Shown here piece after piece: positions 26,187-36,380 of a stretch of DNA of 64,000 bases. A program made the translations under genes and the position numbers. The notes beneath the pieces are model-generated. The model had not been told where the DNA came from and ran no database searches. It was given only the letters and a program-made list of their open reading frames with translations. Each line of letters opens with the position of its first letter. Position 1 is the first letter of the stretch. Origin of the DNA: Polaribacter glomeratus (lineage in GTDB: Bacteria > Bacteroidota > Bacteroidia > Flavobacteriales > Flavobacteriaceae); assembly GCF_002954665.1 (NCBI RefSeq), contig NZ_MSCM01000002.1, positions 654,767 through 718,766 of the forward strand, read 5' to 3'.

Positions 26187-28406
26187 CTATTCTTCAATTA
26201 AGTTAAAATCTAAATGTTTACGTTCTAAATCTGTGTTTTTTACTCTAATTTTTACTGCATTTCCTAATTGATAAATATGTTTGGTAGATTGCCCAACAAT
26301 TGCATATTGTTTTTCATCAAAAATATAATAATCGCTTTTTATATCTCTAATTCTAACCATTCCTTCACATTTATTTGATGAAATTTCTACGTAAATTCCC
26401 CATTCTGTAACGCCAGTAATAACACCATCAAATATTTCATCTTTATGATCTTGCATGTATTTAACCTGCATGTATTTAATAGAATCTCTTTCTGCTTTAG
26501 ATGCTAATTCTTCTCTTTTTGATGAATGCTTACACTTTTCTTCATATTTGTCTGCTTTTGGCGAATCTCCGCCATCTAAATAATGTTGAAGCAATCTATG
26601 TGTCATTACATCAGGATAACGTCTAATTGGTGATGTAAAATGACTATAGTAACCAAAAGCCAAACCATAATGACCAATATTTTGTGTTGTGTAAACAGCC
26701 TTAGACATCGTTCTAATGGTTAAGGTTTCAATCATATTCGATTCTGCTTTACCATGAACATCGCTTAATAGCTTGATTAAAGAATCTGATGTTGATTCTT
26801 TAGTATCTGTATTTATTTTATAACCAAATTTGCTAATAATGTTTTGTAAAGAAGCTAGTTTTTCGATATCTGGTTCATCATGCACTCTATAAATAAATGT
26901 TTTATTTGTTGCTTTTCCTTTAGAAAAACCTATAAACTCAGCAACCTTTCTATTTGCTAACAACATAAATTCTTCAATTAATTTATTAGCATCTTGCGAT
27001 TCTTTAAAATAAACACCAACAGGGTTTGCGTTTTCATCCAAATTAAACTTTACCTCTACTCTATCAAATGAAATTGCGCCTTCTTTCATTCTTTTTTTAC
27101 GAAGAATTTTTGCTAGTTCATCCATTTTTAAAGTTGCTTCTACAATTTCTGGAATTATTGTATATTCTTTATCAATAATAGAAATATCAACAGGCATTGT
27201 ATATGGCAGAATGTCATCAGATAATTTACAATTTTCTATTATAGACTGTGCTTCTTCATAGGCAAAACGTTGATCAGAATAGGTTACCGTTCTACCAAAC
27301 CATTCACTAACAATTTGTGCCTTTTGATTTATTTCAAACACCGCAGAAAAAGTTAATTTTTCTTCATTTGGTCTTAAAGAACAAACACCGTTACTTAACA
27401 TTTCTGGTAACATTGGTACTACTCTATCTACTAAATAAACAGATGTTGCACGTTTATAAGCTTCATCATCTAAAATAGTTTTTGGTTCTAAATAATGAGA
27501 AACATCGGCAATATGAATCCCTATTTCATAATTACCGTTTTCTAATTTTGTAAATGATAATGCATCATCAAAATCTTTTGCATCTTTTGGATCTATCGTA
27601 AACGTTAAATCTTTACGCATATCTCTACGTTTTGCAATTTCTGCTTTAGTAATTTCTATGGATAAACTTTCTGCTTCTTTTTCTACTTCTGGTTCAAATT
27701 CATAAGGCAAATCGTATTCTAATAAAATAGAATGCATTTCTGTATTATGATCTCCTGGTCTACCTAAAACTGTAGTAATTTTACCAAACGGATTTTTAGA
27801 GTTTTCTGGCCAATCTACAATAGTAGCTTGTACTTTATCACCATCTTTTGCGCCATTAATATTGTTTTGCGATACAAAGATATCCGCATACATTTTATTA
27901 CTATCAGGCACTACAAAACCAAAGTTTTTATTCATTTGTAAAACGCCTACAAACTCAGTTTTTGCACGTTCTAAGATTTCAACAACATCTGCTTCTAATT
28001 TTTTTCCGCTTCGTTTTGAATACACATACGCTTTTACAGTATCTTGATGCAACCCTTTACCAAGGTTTATATTTGGTATAAAAATATCGTCTTCGTAGTC
28101 ATCGGTAATAAAATACCCATTTCCGTTAGATGTAATATCTAACGTACCAACAGAATACTTTCTATCTTTATTAATTTGAAACTTACCGCGGTCTATTTCA
28201 TTTACTTTTTTTGTAGCTGTTAATTCTGCTAACTTCTTTAACAGCTGAGTTTTACCATCTGTATCAGAAATTTTTAATTTTGCAGCAATTTGTTTGTAAT
28301 TATAAAACTTTTCGCTGTCTTCGTTTAATACTTTAAATATATTTCTGGTTAAGTCTTTTACAACATTCCCTTTCTTTTTAAATATACCTTTCTTTTTTTT
28401 TGTCAT
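26187..28406 (-). CDS. rnr: Ribonuclease R
   Basis: 3'-5' exoribonuclease that degrades structured RNA. 739 residues with a basic N-terminus and helix-turn-helix-like region, cold-shock domains (YSVGTLDITSNGNGYFITDD and FVGVLQMNKNFGFVVPD), the RNB catalytic domain with DPKDAKDFDDALSF near 272-285 (the catalytic Asp cluster), and a C-terminal S1 domain (IFDGVITGVTEWGIYVEI). Full length and intact. It is divergent from the lipid kinase gene. Confidence 0.95.
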   Translation of the reverse strand: MTKKKKGIFKKKGNVVKDLTRNIFKVLNEDSEKFYNYKQIAAKLKISDTDGKTQLLKKLAELTATKKVNEIDRGKFQINKDRKYSVGTLDITSNGNGYFITDDYEDDIFIPNINLGKGLHQDTVKAYVYSKRSGKKLEADVVEILERAKTEFVGVLQMNKNFGFVVPDSNKMYADIFVSQNNINGAKDGDKVQATIVDWPENSKNPFGKITTVLGRPGDHNTEMHSILLEYDLPYEFEPEVEKEAESLSIEITKAEIAKRRDMRKDLTFTIDPKDAKDFDDALSFTKLENGNYEIGIHIADVSHYLEPKTILDDEAYKRATSVYLVDRVVPMLPEMLSNGVCSLRPNEEKLTFSAVFEINQKAQIVSEWFGRTVTYSDQRFAYEEAQSIIENCKLSDDILPYTMPVDISIIDKEYTIIPEIVEATLKMDELAKILRKKRMKEGAISFDRVEVKFNLDENANPVGVYFKESQDANKLIEEFMLLANRKVAEFIGFSKGKATNKTFIYRVHDEPDIEKLASLQNIISKFGYKINTDTKESTSDSLIKLLSDVHGKAESNMIETLTIRTMSKAVYTTQNIGHYGLAFGYYSHFTSPIRRYPDVMTHRLLQHYLDGGDSPKADKYEEKCKHSSKREELASKAERDSIKYMQVKYMQDHKDEIFDGVITGVTEWGIYVEISSNKCEGMVRIRDIKSDYYIFDEKQYAIVGQSTKHIYQLGNAVKIRVKNTDLERKHLDFNLIEE

Positions 28407-28517
28407 TAATTCTTACTTCTTGTTATATGATACCAAATTACAATTTTTTACTGTAATTGTTTATTAAAAAATAGTTATCAAACTATTATTGTATTTTGGC
28501 TTTTTAAATTATTATTT

Positions 28518-29447
28518 ATGTCTCATTTCGTCAAGCACAATGCTGGCTCTTGGTTTATAATTGCAAATCCTACTTCTGGAAACCGGAATTTTTCTAAACA
28601 ATGGAAGGAAATTCAACAATTATTAACCAACAAAAAAATAGACTTTTCTGTTGCTTTTACACAGTTTTCTAAACACGAAATTGAATTGGTAACTACCGCT
28701 ATTCAAGAAGGTTTTAGAAATATTATTTCGATTGGTGGAGATGGAACACTACATCATGTAGTAAACGGAATAATGATGCAAAGGTATGTAAAAACTTCTG
28801 ATATAACTATTGCGGTAATTCCGCTTGGTACTGGCAATGATTGGATAAAAACCTATAACATTCCAAATAATGTAGAAAAATCAATAGAAATCATCCACAG
28901 AAATAAAACAATTTTACAAGATATTGGCGCTTTAGAAACAGATGCTACCTCCATTTCTTACTTTAATAATGTAGCTGGTTTAGGGTATGATGGTTATATT
29001 GTTAACAAACTAAACTCACTAAAACGCTTTGGCGCTATTGCTTATTTGGTAGCCGGAGTTTCTGGTTTATTATTTTATAAAAAGTCTGTTTTTACAATTA
29101 TTTTTGATGATAAAAAAATAGAAACAAATTGCTTAATGACCCTTTTTGGAATTTGCAAATTCTCTGGTGGTGGCCTCCAATTTACAAAAGATATAAATAC
29201 TTCGGATGGTTTTTTTGATATTACCATTGCTAAAAATCTAAATTTGTTTGATTTAATCTACAATATCAAAAAATTATACAACGGAAATATAGTAAATCAC
29301 AAAAAAATTGAAACCTATAAAACCAAAGAAATAACAGTTATTCCAAAAAACTTAAATCCTTTTATTCAAGCAGATGGAGAGTTAATTGGAACCGGAAAAG
29401 TAACTGCAAAAATTATAGAAAAGGCGATTCGTTTTGTGGTGAATTAG
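28518..29447 (+). CDS. Diacylglycerol/lipid kinase family protein
   Basis: 309 residues of the DAGK_cat superfamily (YegS/BmrU-like). The nucleotide-binding GGDGTLHH is at 73-80, and PLGTGNDW follows about 30 residues later. ANPTSGNRNF near the N-terminus is the usual start of the family. It phosphorylates a lipid head group such as diacylglycerol or a sphingoid base using ATP; the exact lipid is unknown. It stands alone on the plus strand. Confidence 0.9.
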   Translation: MSHFVKHNAGSWFIIANPTSGNRNFSKQWKEIQQLLTNKKIDFSVAFTQFSKHEIELVTTAIQEGFRNIISIGGDGTLHHVVNGIMMQRYVKTSDITIAVIPLGTGNDWIKTYNIPNNVEKSIEIIHRNKTILQDIGALETDATSISYFNNVAGLGYDGYIVNKLNSLKRFGAIAYLVAGVSGLLFYKKSVFTIIFDDKKIETNCLMTLFGICKFSGGGLQFTKDINTSDGFFDITIAKNLNLFDLIYNIKKLYNGNIVNHKKIETYKTKEITVIPKNLNPFIQADGELIGTGKVTAKIIEKAIRFVVN

Positions 29448-29780
29448 GTTTTTTGAGCACAGTAAAGCGCAATAGACTGTTTTTTAATATATCAAAGAGT
29501 AACTGCTATTTTATAATAGCCAAACAACTTGTCCTTGTTTAATTCTTTAAATCTTAAACAATGATAAAACGATAAAATTCTGGGCTTTAAAAAGTAAAAC
29601 CTTAGAAAACAAAAATAAATTATTATTGTCACTTTAACTTTTATATCATTTGTACAAGCAGATTAAAGAGTTTGTAAATTAAGAATGGGTAAAAGGTTTA
29701 TATTATTACTGTATAATGCTTTTGTAAGCTGTTGATTTTACCTAGATTCGTATAATAATAGCCGTTACTTTTTGTTAAAA
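29448..29780. other. Intergenic region upstream of the sigma/SusCD locus
   Basis: About 330 bases with no gene that I can support. It must hold the promoter of the sigma gene; no consensus TAnnTTTG box stands out. Confidence 0.4.
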
Positions 29781-30380
29781 ATGAAGAACATAGAAAATGA
29801 AGAACTTAAAAAATTTGTTCTCTTTAAAAAAGGGAATGAAGCTGCTTTTGAGTACTTTTTTTATAAATTCTACAGTACTATTGTTGGTTTTTGTGTACAA
29901 TTTATTTATGACGAAAATGAGGCAAAATGCACTGCGCAAGAAGCTTTTTTGAATCTCTGGAAACAAAGAGAGAAAATAGAAACTGTAAACGGAATTTCTT
30001 CTTTTTTGTACACTTACTCTAAATCTAAATGCCTAAATATTATACGCCATAAAAGGGTAAAACAAAAATATACAAACCATATACTTTCTGAAAAAGAGAA
30101 ACTTTTAAATTTAGAAATCTTACAATCTTTAGAATTCGATTCTTTAACGTTTACAGAATTAGAAACTCTTATTTTTAGTTCTATTGACGAATTGCCAGAA
30201 AAAACCAAAGAAATATTTAGAAAAAAAAGGTTTGAAAATAAAAAAAACAAAGAAATTGCAGACGAAATGAATATTTCTATAAAAACTGTAGAAGCTCATT
30301 TTTCTAGTGCTATAAATGTTTTAAAGAAAAAATTATCAGCCTATTTACCTGCAATCTTACTTTATTTTATCTTAAATTAA
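29781..30380 (+). CDS. FecI-like ECF sigma factor
   Basis: 199 residues from the ATG at 29781; a TTG three codons earlier is less likely. Sigma region 2 (FLNLWKQREKI) and region 4 (LPEKTKEIFRKKRFENKKNKEIADEMNISIKTVEAHFSSAI) are present. It heads a locus with fecR 77 bases downstream, then susC and susD, the arrangement in which TonB-receptor signals via FecR release the sigma factor to transcribe the uptake genes. The C-terminal hydrophobic tail (YLPAILLYFIL) is typical of Bacteroidota FecI proteins. Confidence 0.9.
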   Translation: MKNIENEELKKFVLFKKGNEAAFEYFFYKFYSTIVGFCVQFIYDENEAKCTAQEAFLNLWKQREKIETVNGISSFLYTYSKSKCLNIIRHKRVKQKYTNHILSEKEKLLNLEILQSLEFDSLTFTELETLIFSSIDELPEKTKEIFRKKRFENKKNKEIADEMNISIKTVEAHFSSAINVLKKKLSAYLPAILLYFILN

Positions 30381-30390
30381 CATTTCATTT

Positions 30391-30426
30391 AGGGTTTTTT
30401 AAAAGTGAAGTGTACTTACTTATGTA
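30391..30426 (+). promoter_or_regulatory. Candidate ECF-sigma promoter before fecR
   Basis: In the 77-base gap between sigma and fecR, AGGGTTTTTT is followed after about 16 bases by TTACTTAT. The same AGGGT...ACTTAT layout occurs before the fecR of the second system. Confidence 0.4.
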
Positions 30427-30457
30427 AACTTTAAAGTAGTTCTCCTTAAAAGATAAA

Positions 30458-31591
30458 ATGATTCACGATTTATTATATAAATACTTAAATAACGAAGCTT
30501 CAGAAGAAGAAGTTTTACAAGTTTTTGATTGGATTGAAAAATCTGACAAAAACAAAGCGGATTTTATACAATTAAAAAAACTCTGGGTTTTGTCAGTACC
30601 AAATTCTAATGCAAAAAACTTATATGATTGGAATCTAATAAAAGCACAGATTCCGTTACCTAAAAAGAAATTTTATAGTAAAACGCTTAAATACGTTGCA
30701 ACCATTGCAATCGTATTTGCAAGTTTAGGATACCTTACAAACGTATACTTTAAAGCTGATAAAAAAGAAAGTATTGAACTAAAAGACTATGTTGTTTTAG
30801 AAAAAAGTTCTGGTAAAATTGAATATATATCAGAAAAAAGCAATAAAAACATAAAAGATAGCTTAGGCAATATTATAGGTAAACAAACTAACAAAGAACT
30901 TGTTTATTATAAAAATTCTGCAATTAAAACAGTAACCTACAACACTATTAAAGTTCCTTTTTCAAAAACGTTTAAAGTGGTACTTTCTGATGGAACTACT
31001 GTTCATTTAAACTCAGGAACAACTTTTACGTATCCAGAACAATTTAATGTTGCAAATACTAGAAAAGTAATTTTAAAAGGAGAAGCTTATTTTGAGGTTT
31101 TTAAAGATAAAAACAATCCTTTTATTGTAGAAGCAAATGATGTAAATATCGAGGTTTTGGGTACTACTTTTAATGTAAGCAACTACGAAGATGATAATTT
31201 TATAAACTGTGTTTTAACAGAAGGGTCTGTACGTTTATCAGAAAAAGAAAACCAAGAAAATAGTATCATTCTAAAACCAAACGATAAAGTAACTTGGCAA
31301 AAAAATGCTAGAAATTTTACATTAGAACAAGTAAAACCATACAACTACGCTGCCTGGATTAACGGTGAATTAGTTTTTAATAAAGAATCTTTTAACAATA
31401 TTGCTAAAAAAATAGAGCGTTATTATGATGTTAAAATTGTAAATAAGTATCCTTTTTTAGGTTCACAAGAATTTACTGGAACAATAAAAATCAAAGAAAA
31501 AGATGTTGAAACTATTTTAGATTTATTTAAATTAGATACACCTTTTAAATACACAAAAAATAACAGTATTATAGAAATCTATAATCCTTAG
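30458..31591 (+). CDS. FecR-family anti-sigma factor
   Basis: 377 residues: a cytoplasmic N-terminal part of about 75 residues that binds the sigma factor, one membrane helix (YVATIAIVFASLGYL), a periplasmic FecR domain (VVLSDGTTVHLNSGTTFTYP) and a C-terminal DUF4974 domain that contacts the STN domain of the receptor. It lies directly before susC, whose product carries an STN domain, so all parts of the signalling chain are present. Confidence 0.92.
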   Translation: MIHDLLYKYLNNEASEEEVLQVFDWIEKSDKNKADFIQLKKLWVLSVPNSNAKNLYDWNLIKAQIPLPKKKFYSKTLKYVATIAIVFASLGYLTNVYFKADKKESIELKDYVVLEKSSGKIEYISEKSNKNIKDSLGNIIGKQTNKELVYYKNSAIKTVTYNTIKVPFSKTFKVVLSDGTTVHLNSGTTFTYPEQFNVANTRKVILKGEAYFEVFKDKNNPFIVEANDVNIEVLGTTFNVSNYEDDNFINCVLTEGSVRLSEKENQENSIILKPNDKVTWQKNARNFTLEQVKPYNYAAWINGELVFNKESFNNIAKKIERYYDVKIVNKYPFLGSQEFTGTIKIKEKDVETILDLFKLDTPFKYTKNNSIIEIYNP

Positions 31592-31603
31592 TTTTTATAA
31601 AAA

Positions 31604-34600
31604 ATGATAGCGAACAGAACGACTTACATATCTTTAAAAATTAAAAAAACTTTTTTCCTTATTGTTTTTTTTATGCTAATCGTTGCACATTCATTTTCGC
31701 AAAATATTACTATCAACAAAAAAAACAAACCTTTAAAAGAAATTATAAATTCTATAGAAGAACAGACATCTTACAGAGTATTATTTAATGCAAAAAAAGT
31801 AAATAATGCTACAAATATTTCTTTAAATGTAACTAACACACCCTTAAAAGAAGTGTTAAATATACTAGCTAAAGAACTTAATATAGACTACATCATACAA
31901 AATAAACAACTATTATTTATTGATAAAAAAACGGCCATTGAAACAAGAGGTATTTCTGGAATTGTAAAAAGTAAAGTTGATAATTTTGGCATTCCGAATG
32001 CTACAATAATAATTAAAGGAACAAAGAAAGGAGCAGTTACAGATATCGATGGCAAGTTTAAATATTTAATTAACGATCCAGATGTAGGTTCTGTAATTTT
32101 AGAAGTGTCTTATTTAGGTTTTAAAACAAAAGAGGTTCCACTAGAAAATAAAACATATTTCGAAATTTTATTAGATGAAGGTGCTACTAATTTAAGTGAA
32201 ATTGTAATTACCTCTTCTTACGGAACGCAAAAATTAAAAGAAGAAGTTGTAGGTAGTATTGCTACTGTAAACGCCAAAGATCTTGGCGTAGAACAACCTG
32301 TTGTTTCTTTTGATGAGTTACTAGAAGGGCAAGTTGCTGGTGTTTCTATTGAAACAAGTCCGCGTCTTGGCGAGGCTGTAAAAATAAATATTCGAGGTCA
32401 AGGATCTTTAACGCCTTTAAACGGAAATGTTGTAGGCACCTCTACCCAACCCTTAATTATTATTGATGGTATTATTTTAGCAGAAGAAGTTGGTTTAGAT
32501 GGTAATACTATTTTTGATGGCGGAGACGGTAACCTTTCAGAAAACTTTTTAAATCCGTTAGCAAAAATTGGTGTAGATGATATAGAAAGTTTTAGCATTT
32601 TAAAAGATGCTGCAGCCGTTGGTTTGTATGGCGCAGATGCTGCAAATGGTGTAATTATAATCACTACAAAAAAAGGAAAAAAAGGAGCGTTGCAATTTAA
32701 TGCTTCCAGCCAAGTTGGAATTACCAAAGCGTTTAGTGGTTTAAAATATTTAAACGGCGAACAATACAGAACTATTTTAAATGAATACAATAGAAATAGC
32801 GGAAATTTACAAGGAGTGCAACCCTGGAACGGCATAAATACCAATTGGTTTAATTTATTAAACACAGACGGCCTTTTTAATAGAGTAAACTTTAGTGCTT
32901 CTGGTGGTAAAAAAGACTTTACATACAGAGTAAGTTTAGGTTTTCAAAAAACGGCTGAAGCACAAATAAACAATTCATATCAGAAATTAAATTCTTCTTT
33001 TTCTTTAGGTTATAGAAAAGATAAATTTGATGCATCTTTGGTTTTTTCACCATCAATAACCTTAAAAAAAGACCCAAATAAGCTGTATTCTTTTGCATTA
33101 CAACCAGATATTGCTCCGTTTGATGAAAATGGCGACTTTACTCCTTTTGCAAACTATGGCAATCCTATAGCAGTTGCTAATCAAAATATATCTGATGCTA
33201 AAACTTTTGCTTTTTTAACCAGTTTAAAAGCAGATTACTCTTTTAGTAAAAAATTAAAAATATCTTCATTATTTGGTTTAGATTTTTCTAAAAAAGATGA
33301 AGATAGGTTTTTTTCTGGTTTAAATGATTCTGGAGATTTTGGTACTGATAAAGATTCTCGTTTCTATAGAGACCCAACAGATAGTTTTGGTTTGGTAAAA
33401 GGAAGACGTGTGGTAAGAGATAGAAATACACAACGTTGGAACTGGAACTCTAACATTGCTTACAACACAGTTTTTGGTGAAAATCATAATTTTGATGGAA
33501 TTTTAGGAATTGAATTACGACAAGAAAAAGTTGATTTTACATACTCAAAAGGTGATGGTTTTGAAGATTTTACAAATGCAATGTCTATTATTAGCAACGC
33601 TTTCAAAAAAGATTTTCAAAACGATAGTTCAGAAAATACTGGTAGATCTTTATTTAGTCAGTTTAATTATAATTTTAGTAAAAAATATTTCTTCTTAATA
33701 AACTTACGTTTAGACCAAAGTTCTGCTTTTGGTAATGATAGAAACACTGCTTTTAATGGCGGAATTGGTGCAAGCTGGAATATTAGCAAAGAAGATTTTT
33801 TAAAGGATAATAAATTCATAGATTTTTTACGCGCAAGAATTAGCTACGGTACCACTGGTAATTCAAGAATTGGCTCTTACAGAGCATTGGGTTTATATAC
33901 AAAAAATAGAGGCGCTGGTTATAATGATTTTAATTATGCTAATTTATCTTCTGCACCAAACCCTAATTTAACTTGGGAAACAAATAAAAAATTTAATGTT
34001 GGTTTAGATTTTAATTTCTTGCGTAAGTTTCAATTTACCACAGATTTTTTTAGAGATGTAATTGTAGACCAAATTGTTACTAGAAATGTAATTGTAGAAT
34101 CTGGTTTTACATCAGCCGAAATTAATGGTGCTGCAATGTATAACCAAGGAATTGAATTTGCATTAAATGCAGAAATTGTTAAAAATAAAAACTTTTCTTG
34201 GAGTGCAAACTTTAATTTTACAACCATAGAAAATAAAGTTACCTCTTTGGTTGGTTTAGGTTCTGCTTTTTCTGCGGCAGAAAATGCAAGAGCACAAACC
34301 ATTGGCTTTTCTACCTCAACATTATGGGGTTTTGATTTTATTGGTATTGATCCAGCAACTGGTAGAGAATTATTTAATGTAAATGATCAAATTTATGACG
34401 GCGCACAAGTTAGAAGCTTATTTGATGCTAAAGATTGGAAACCAATTGGCGATTCTCAAGACGATTTTTATGGCGGATTAAGAAATAGTATTCGTTATAA
34501 AAATTTTAATTTAAACATTATTATGTCTTATGCTTACGGTGCAGATATGCTGGTAGACAGAGTTTTATATGACAATTATAATGTATTGACTAACAGAAAC

Positions 34601-34933
34601 ATTAATGTAAATATTTTTGAAGACGCTTGGTTTAATCCTGGAGATATTGCTATTCATCCAATAATTATTAATAACAATCCTTTAATAACAAACTCAACAA
34701 AATATTTGTTTGATAATTCTCACATCAAATTAAAATCGGTTAGTTTAAGTTATAATTTTCCTGTTAAAAAATATAATTTTCCTGTAAATAGTTTGTCTGT
34801 AGTATTTAATGGTTCAAATTTATATTATTGGTTTAAAGATATATCGCCAGAAGGCAAAAACGGAATAGCAGAATTTAGAAATCAATACCCAGAATCAAGA
34901 AACTTTACATTGGGCATAAACACAACATTTTAG
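31604..34933 (+). CDS. SusC/RagA-family TonB-dependent outer-membrane transporter with STN domain
   Basis: 1109 residues. After a signal peptide (ending AHSFSQ) comes an STN signalling domain (about 35-110), a carboxypeptidase-regulatory-like domain (ISGIVKSKVDNFGIPNATIIIKG), the TonB box region and plug (EIVITSSYGTQK onward), and a 22-strand-type barrel ending in Phe (TLGINTTF). The STN domain links transport to FecR. Substrate unknown: the gene neighbours include no glycoside hydrolases, which argues against an ordinary polysaccharide locus. Confidence 0.93.
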   Translation: MIANRTTYISLKIKKTFFLIVFFMLIVAHSFSQNITINKKNKPLKEIINSIEEQTSYRVLFNAKKVNNATNISLNVTNTPLKEVLNILAKELNIDYIIQNKQLLFIDKKTAIETRGISGIVKSKVDNFGIPNATIIIKGTKKGAVTDIDGKFKYLINDPDVGSVILEVSYLGFKTKEVPLENKTYFEILLDEGATNLSEIVITSSYGTQKLKEEVVGSIATVNAKDLGVEQPVVSFDELLEGQVAGVSIETSPRLGEAVKINIRGQGSLTPLNGNVVGTSTQPLIIIDGIILAEEVGLDGNTIFDGGDGNLSENFLNPLAKIGVDDIESFSILKDAAAVGLYGADAANGVIIITTKKGKKGALQFNASSQVGITKAFSGLKYLNGEQYRTILNEYNRNSGNLQGVQPWNGINTNWFNLLNTDGLFNRVNFSASGGKKDFTYRVSLGFQKTAEAQINNSYQKLNSSFSLGYRKDKFDASLVFSPSITLKKDPNKLYSFALQPDIAPFDENGDFTPFANYGNPIAVANQNISDAKTFAFLTSLKADYSFSKKLKISSLFGLDFSKKDEDRFFSGLNDSGDFGTDKDSRFYRDPTDSFGLVKGRRVVRDRNTQRWNWNSNIAYNTVFGENHNFDGILGIELRQEKVDFTYSKGDGFEDFTNAMSIISNAFKKDFQNDSSENTGRSLFSQFNYNFSKKYFFLINLRLDQSSAFGNDRNTAFNGGIGASWNISKEDFLKDNKFIDFLRARISYGTTGNSRIGSYRALGLYTKNRGAGYNDFNYANLSSAPNPNLTWETNKKFNVGLDFNFLRKFQFTTDFFRDVIVDQIVTRNVIVESGFTSAEINGAAMYNQGIEFALNAEIVKNKNFSWSANFNFTTIENKVTSLVGLGSAFSAAENARAQTIGFSTSTLWGFDFIGIDPATGRELFNVNDQIYDGAQVRSLFDAKDWKPIGDSQDDFYGGLRNSIRYKNFNLNIIMSYAYGADMLVDRVLYDNYNVLTNRNINVNIFEDAWFNPGDIAIHPIIINNNPLITNSTKYLFDNSHIKLKSVSLSYNFPVKKYNFPVNSLSVVFNGSNLYYWFKDISPEGKNGIAEFRNQYPESRNFTLGINTTF

Positions 34934-34934
34934 T

Positions 34935-36380
34935 ATGAAAACAACTAAACTCTTTATCGTTTTTTTCTTGTTGATATTTTTTTCTTGTAATGATTTTTTA
35001 AATCAAGAACCTGATCAACAAATTTCTATAAATGAGCAATTATCAACAAAAACAGGAGTTTTAGAAGCTTTAAATGGTGTTTACAAAGATATTGAAGCCA
35101 TACAATCTAATAATAGTTTGGTATACGCAGATTTACAAGGTGGTAATTTAACATTTACACCCGCTGTTGCTAACAAAACAATTGCTATTCCGTCAGCTTT
35201 TGAAAATAGTTATTCTTTTAATGACGATGAGCAACAATCTGATTATGAAGGTTACTACCAAGAATTTTATGGTATCATAAATCAAACAAACGTAATTTTA
35301 GACCGCTTTGAAACCTATACTTTTTTATCTGAAAGTGATAAAAATCAATTAAAAGCAGAATTATTAGTTTGTAGAGCTTTTGCACATTACCAGGTAAGTT
35401 TGTTATATGCACAAAACTATAATTTTACTGCGGATGCTTCTCATTTAGGTATTGTTTATAACACAAAATCATTGTTAATTGGCGAAGAGTTTCCGTTTAG
35501 AAAAACAATGAAAGAGACCTATGATTTATTGAAAATAGATTTAGATACTGCACTTTTATTATTTACTGATACCCATTTTTTTACAGCACCAAGTTATGCG
35601 TTATTTAACAAAATGACTACAAAAGCTTTGTATGCAAGAATTGCTTTGCAAATGAATGATTGGCCGCAAGCATTTACCTTTTCTAATGATGTAATTACAA
35701 CTTCTGGCATTGCACTTACTACAAAAGAAAATTATATTGCAGAATGGGAAAAAGAAGAACTGCCAATTTCTGAAATTGTACTAGAATTTTCTGCGCCAAG
35801 AGATAGTGATAACTCTGTATCCTCTTCAATTAGAGAGCATTTTGGTTATGAATCCACAACAAATTATGCAAAATTTGTAGCCTCTGGAGATTTGTTAGGT
35901 TTATATGCATCAAATGATATTCGTGGCAATTTATTTCTCAAACAAAATCTATTAACAAATGTTGCTGGAGTGCTACTTAATTTACCCTATTCTTTTACCA
36001 AAAAGTTTCAAAATGATGCAGGAACAAATTACATACGATTGTCTGAACTCTATTTAATAAGAGCAGAAGCAAATGCAAGAACAACCAAAGAAAACGATGC
36101 TTTAATTGATGTAAATAAAATTAGAGAAAGAGCTGGTTTATCAGCATTAAGTACAACAACAAATCTTTTACAAGAAATTTTTTTAGAACGCAGAAGAGAA
36201 TTGGCTTTTGAATCTCATTTATTTTTTGATTTGGCGCGTTATAAAAAGAATGTTGTTAGAGATAAAGACTGTTTGGCAAGTGTTTGTAATTTAAACTATC
36301 CATCGAACTTTTTTGTATTGCCAATTCCAGATTCGAGCATAAATTTTAACGAAAATATTATACAAAATGAAGGTTATTAA
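34935..36380 (+). CDS. SusD/RagB-family substrate-binding lipoprotein
   Basis: 481 residues. Lipoprotein signal ending FFSC, then the SusD start NDFLNQEPDQQISI and the C-terminal ERRRELAFESHLFFDLARYK that mark the family; TPR-like helices lie between. It forms the lid over the SusC barrel at the cell surface and captures the substrate. It starts 1 base after susC and its 3' end overlaps the next gene by 14 bases, so translation is coupled. Confidence 0.93.
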   Translation: MKTTKLFIVFFLLIFFSCNDFLNQEPDQQISINEQLSTKTGVLEALNGVYKDIEAIQSNNSLVYADLQGGNLTFTPAVANKTIAIPSAFENSYSFNDDEQQSDYEGYYQEFYGIINQTNVILDRFETYTFLSESDKNQLKAELLVCRAFAHYQVSLLYAQNYNFTADASHLGIVYNTKSLLIGEEFPFRKTMKETYDLLKIDLDTALLLFTDTHFFTAPSYALFNKMTTKALYARIALQMNDWPQAFTFSNDVITTSGIALTTKENYIAEWEKEELPISEIVLEFSAPRDSDNSVSSSIREHFGYESTTNYAKFVASGDLLGLYASNDIRGNLFLKQNLLTNVAGVLLNLPYSFTKKFQNDAGTNYIRLSELYLIRAEANARTTKENDALIDVNKIRERAGLSALSTTTNLLQEIFLERRRELAFESHLFFDLARYKKNVVRDKDCLASVCNLNYPSNFFVLPIPDSSINFNENIIQNEGY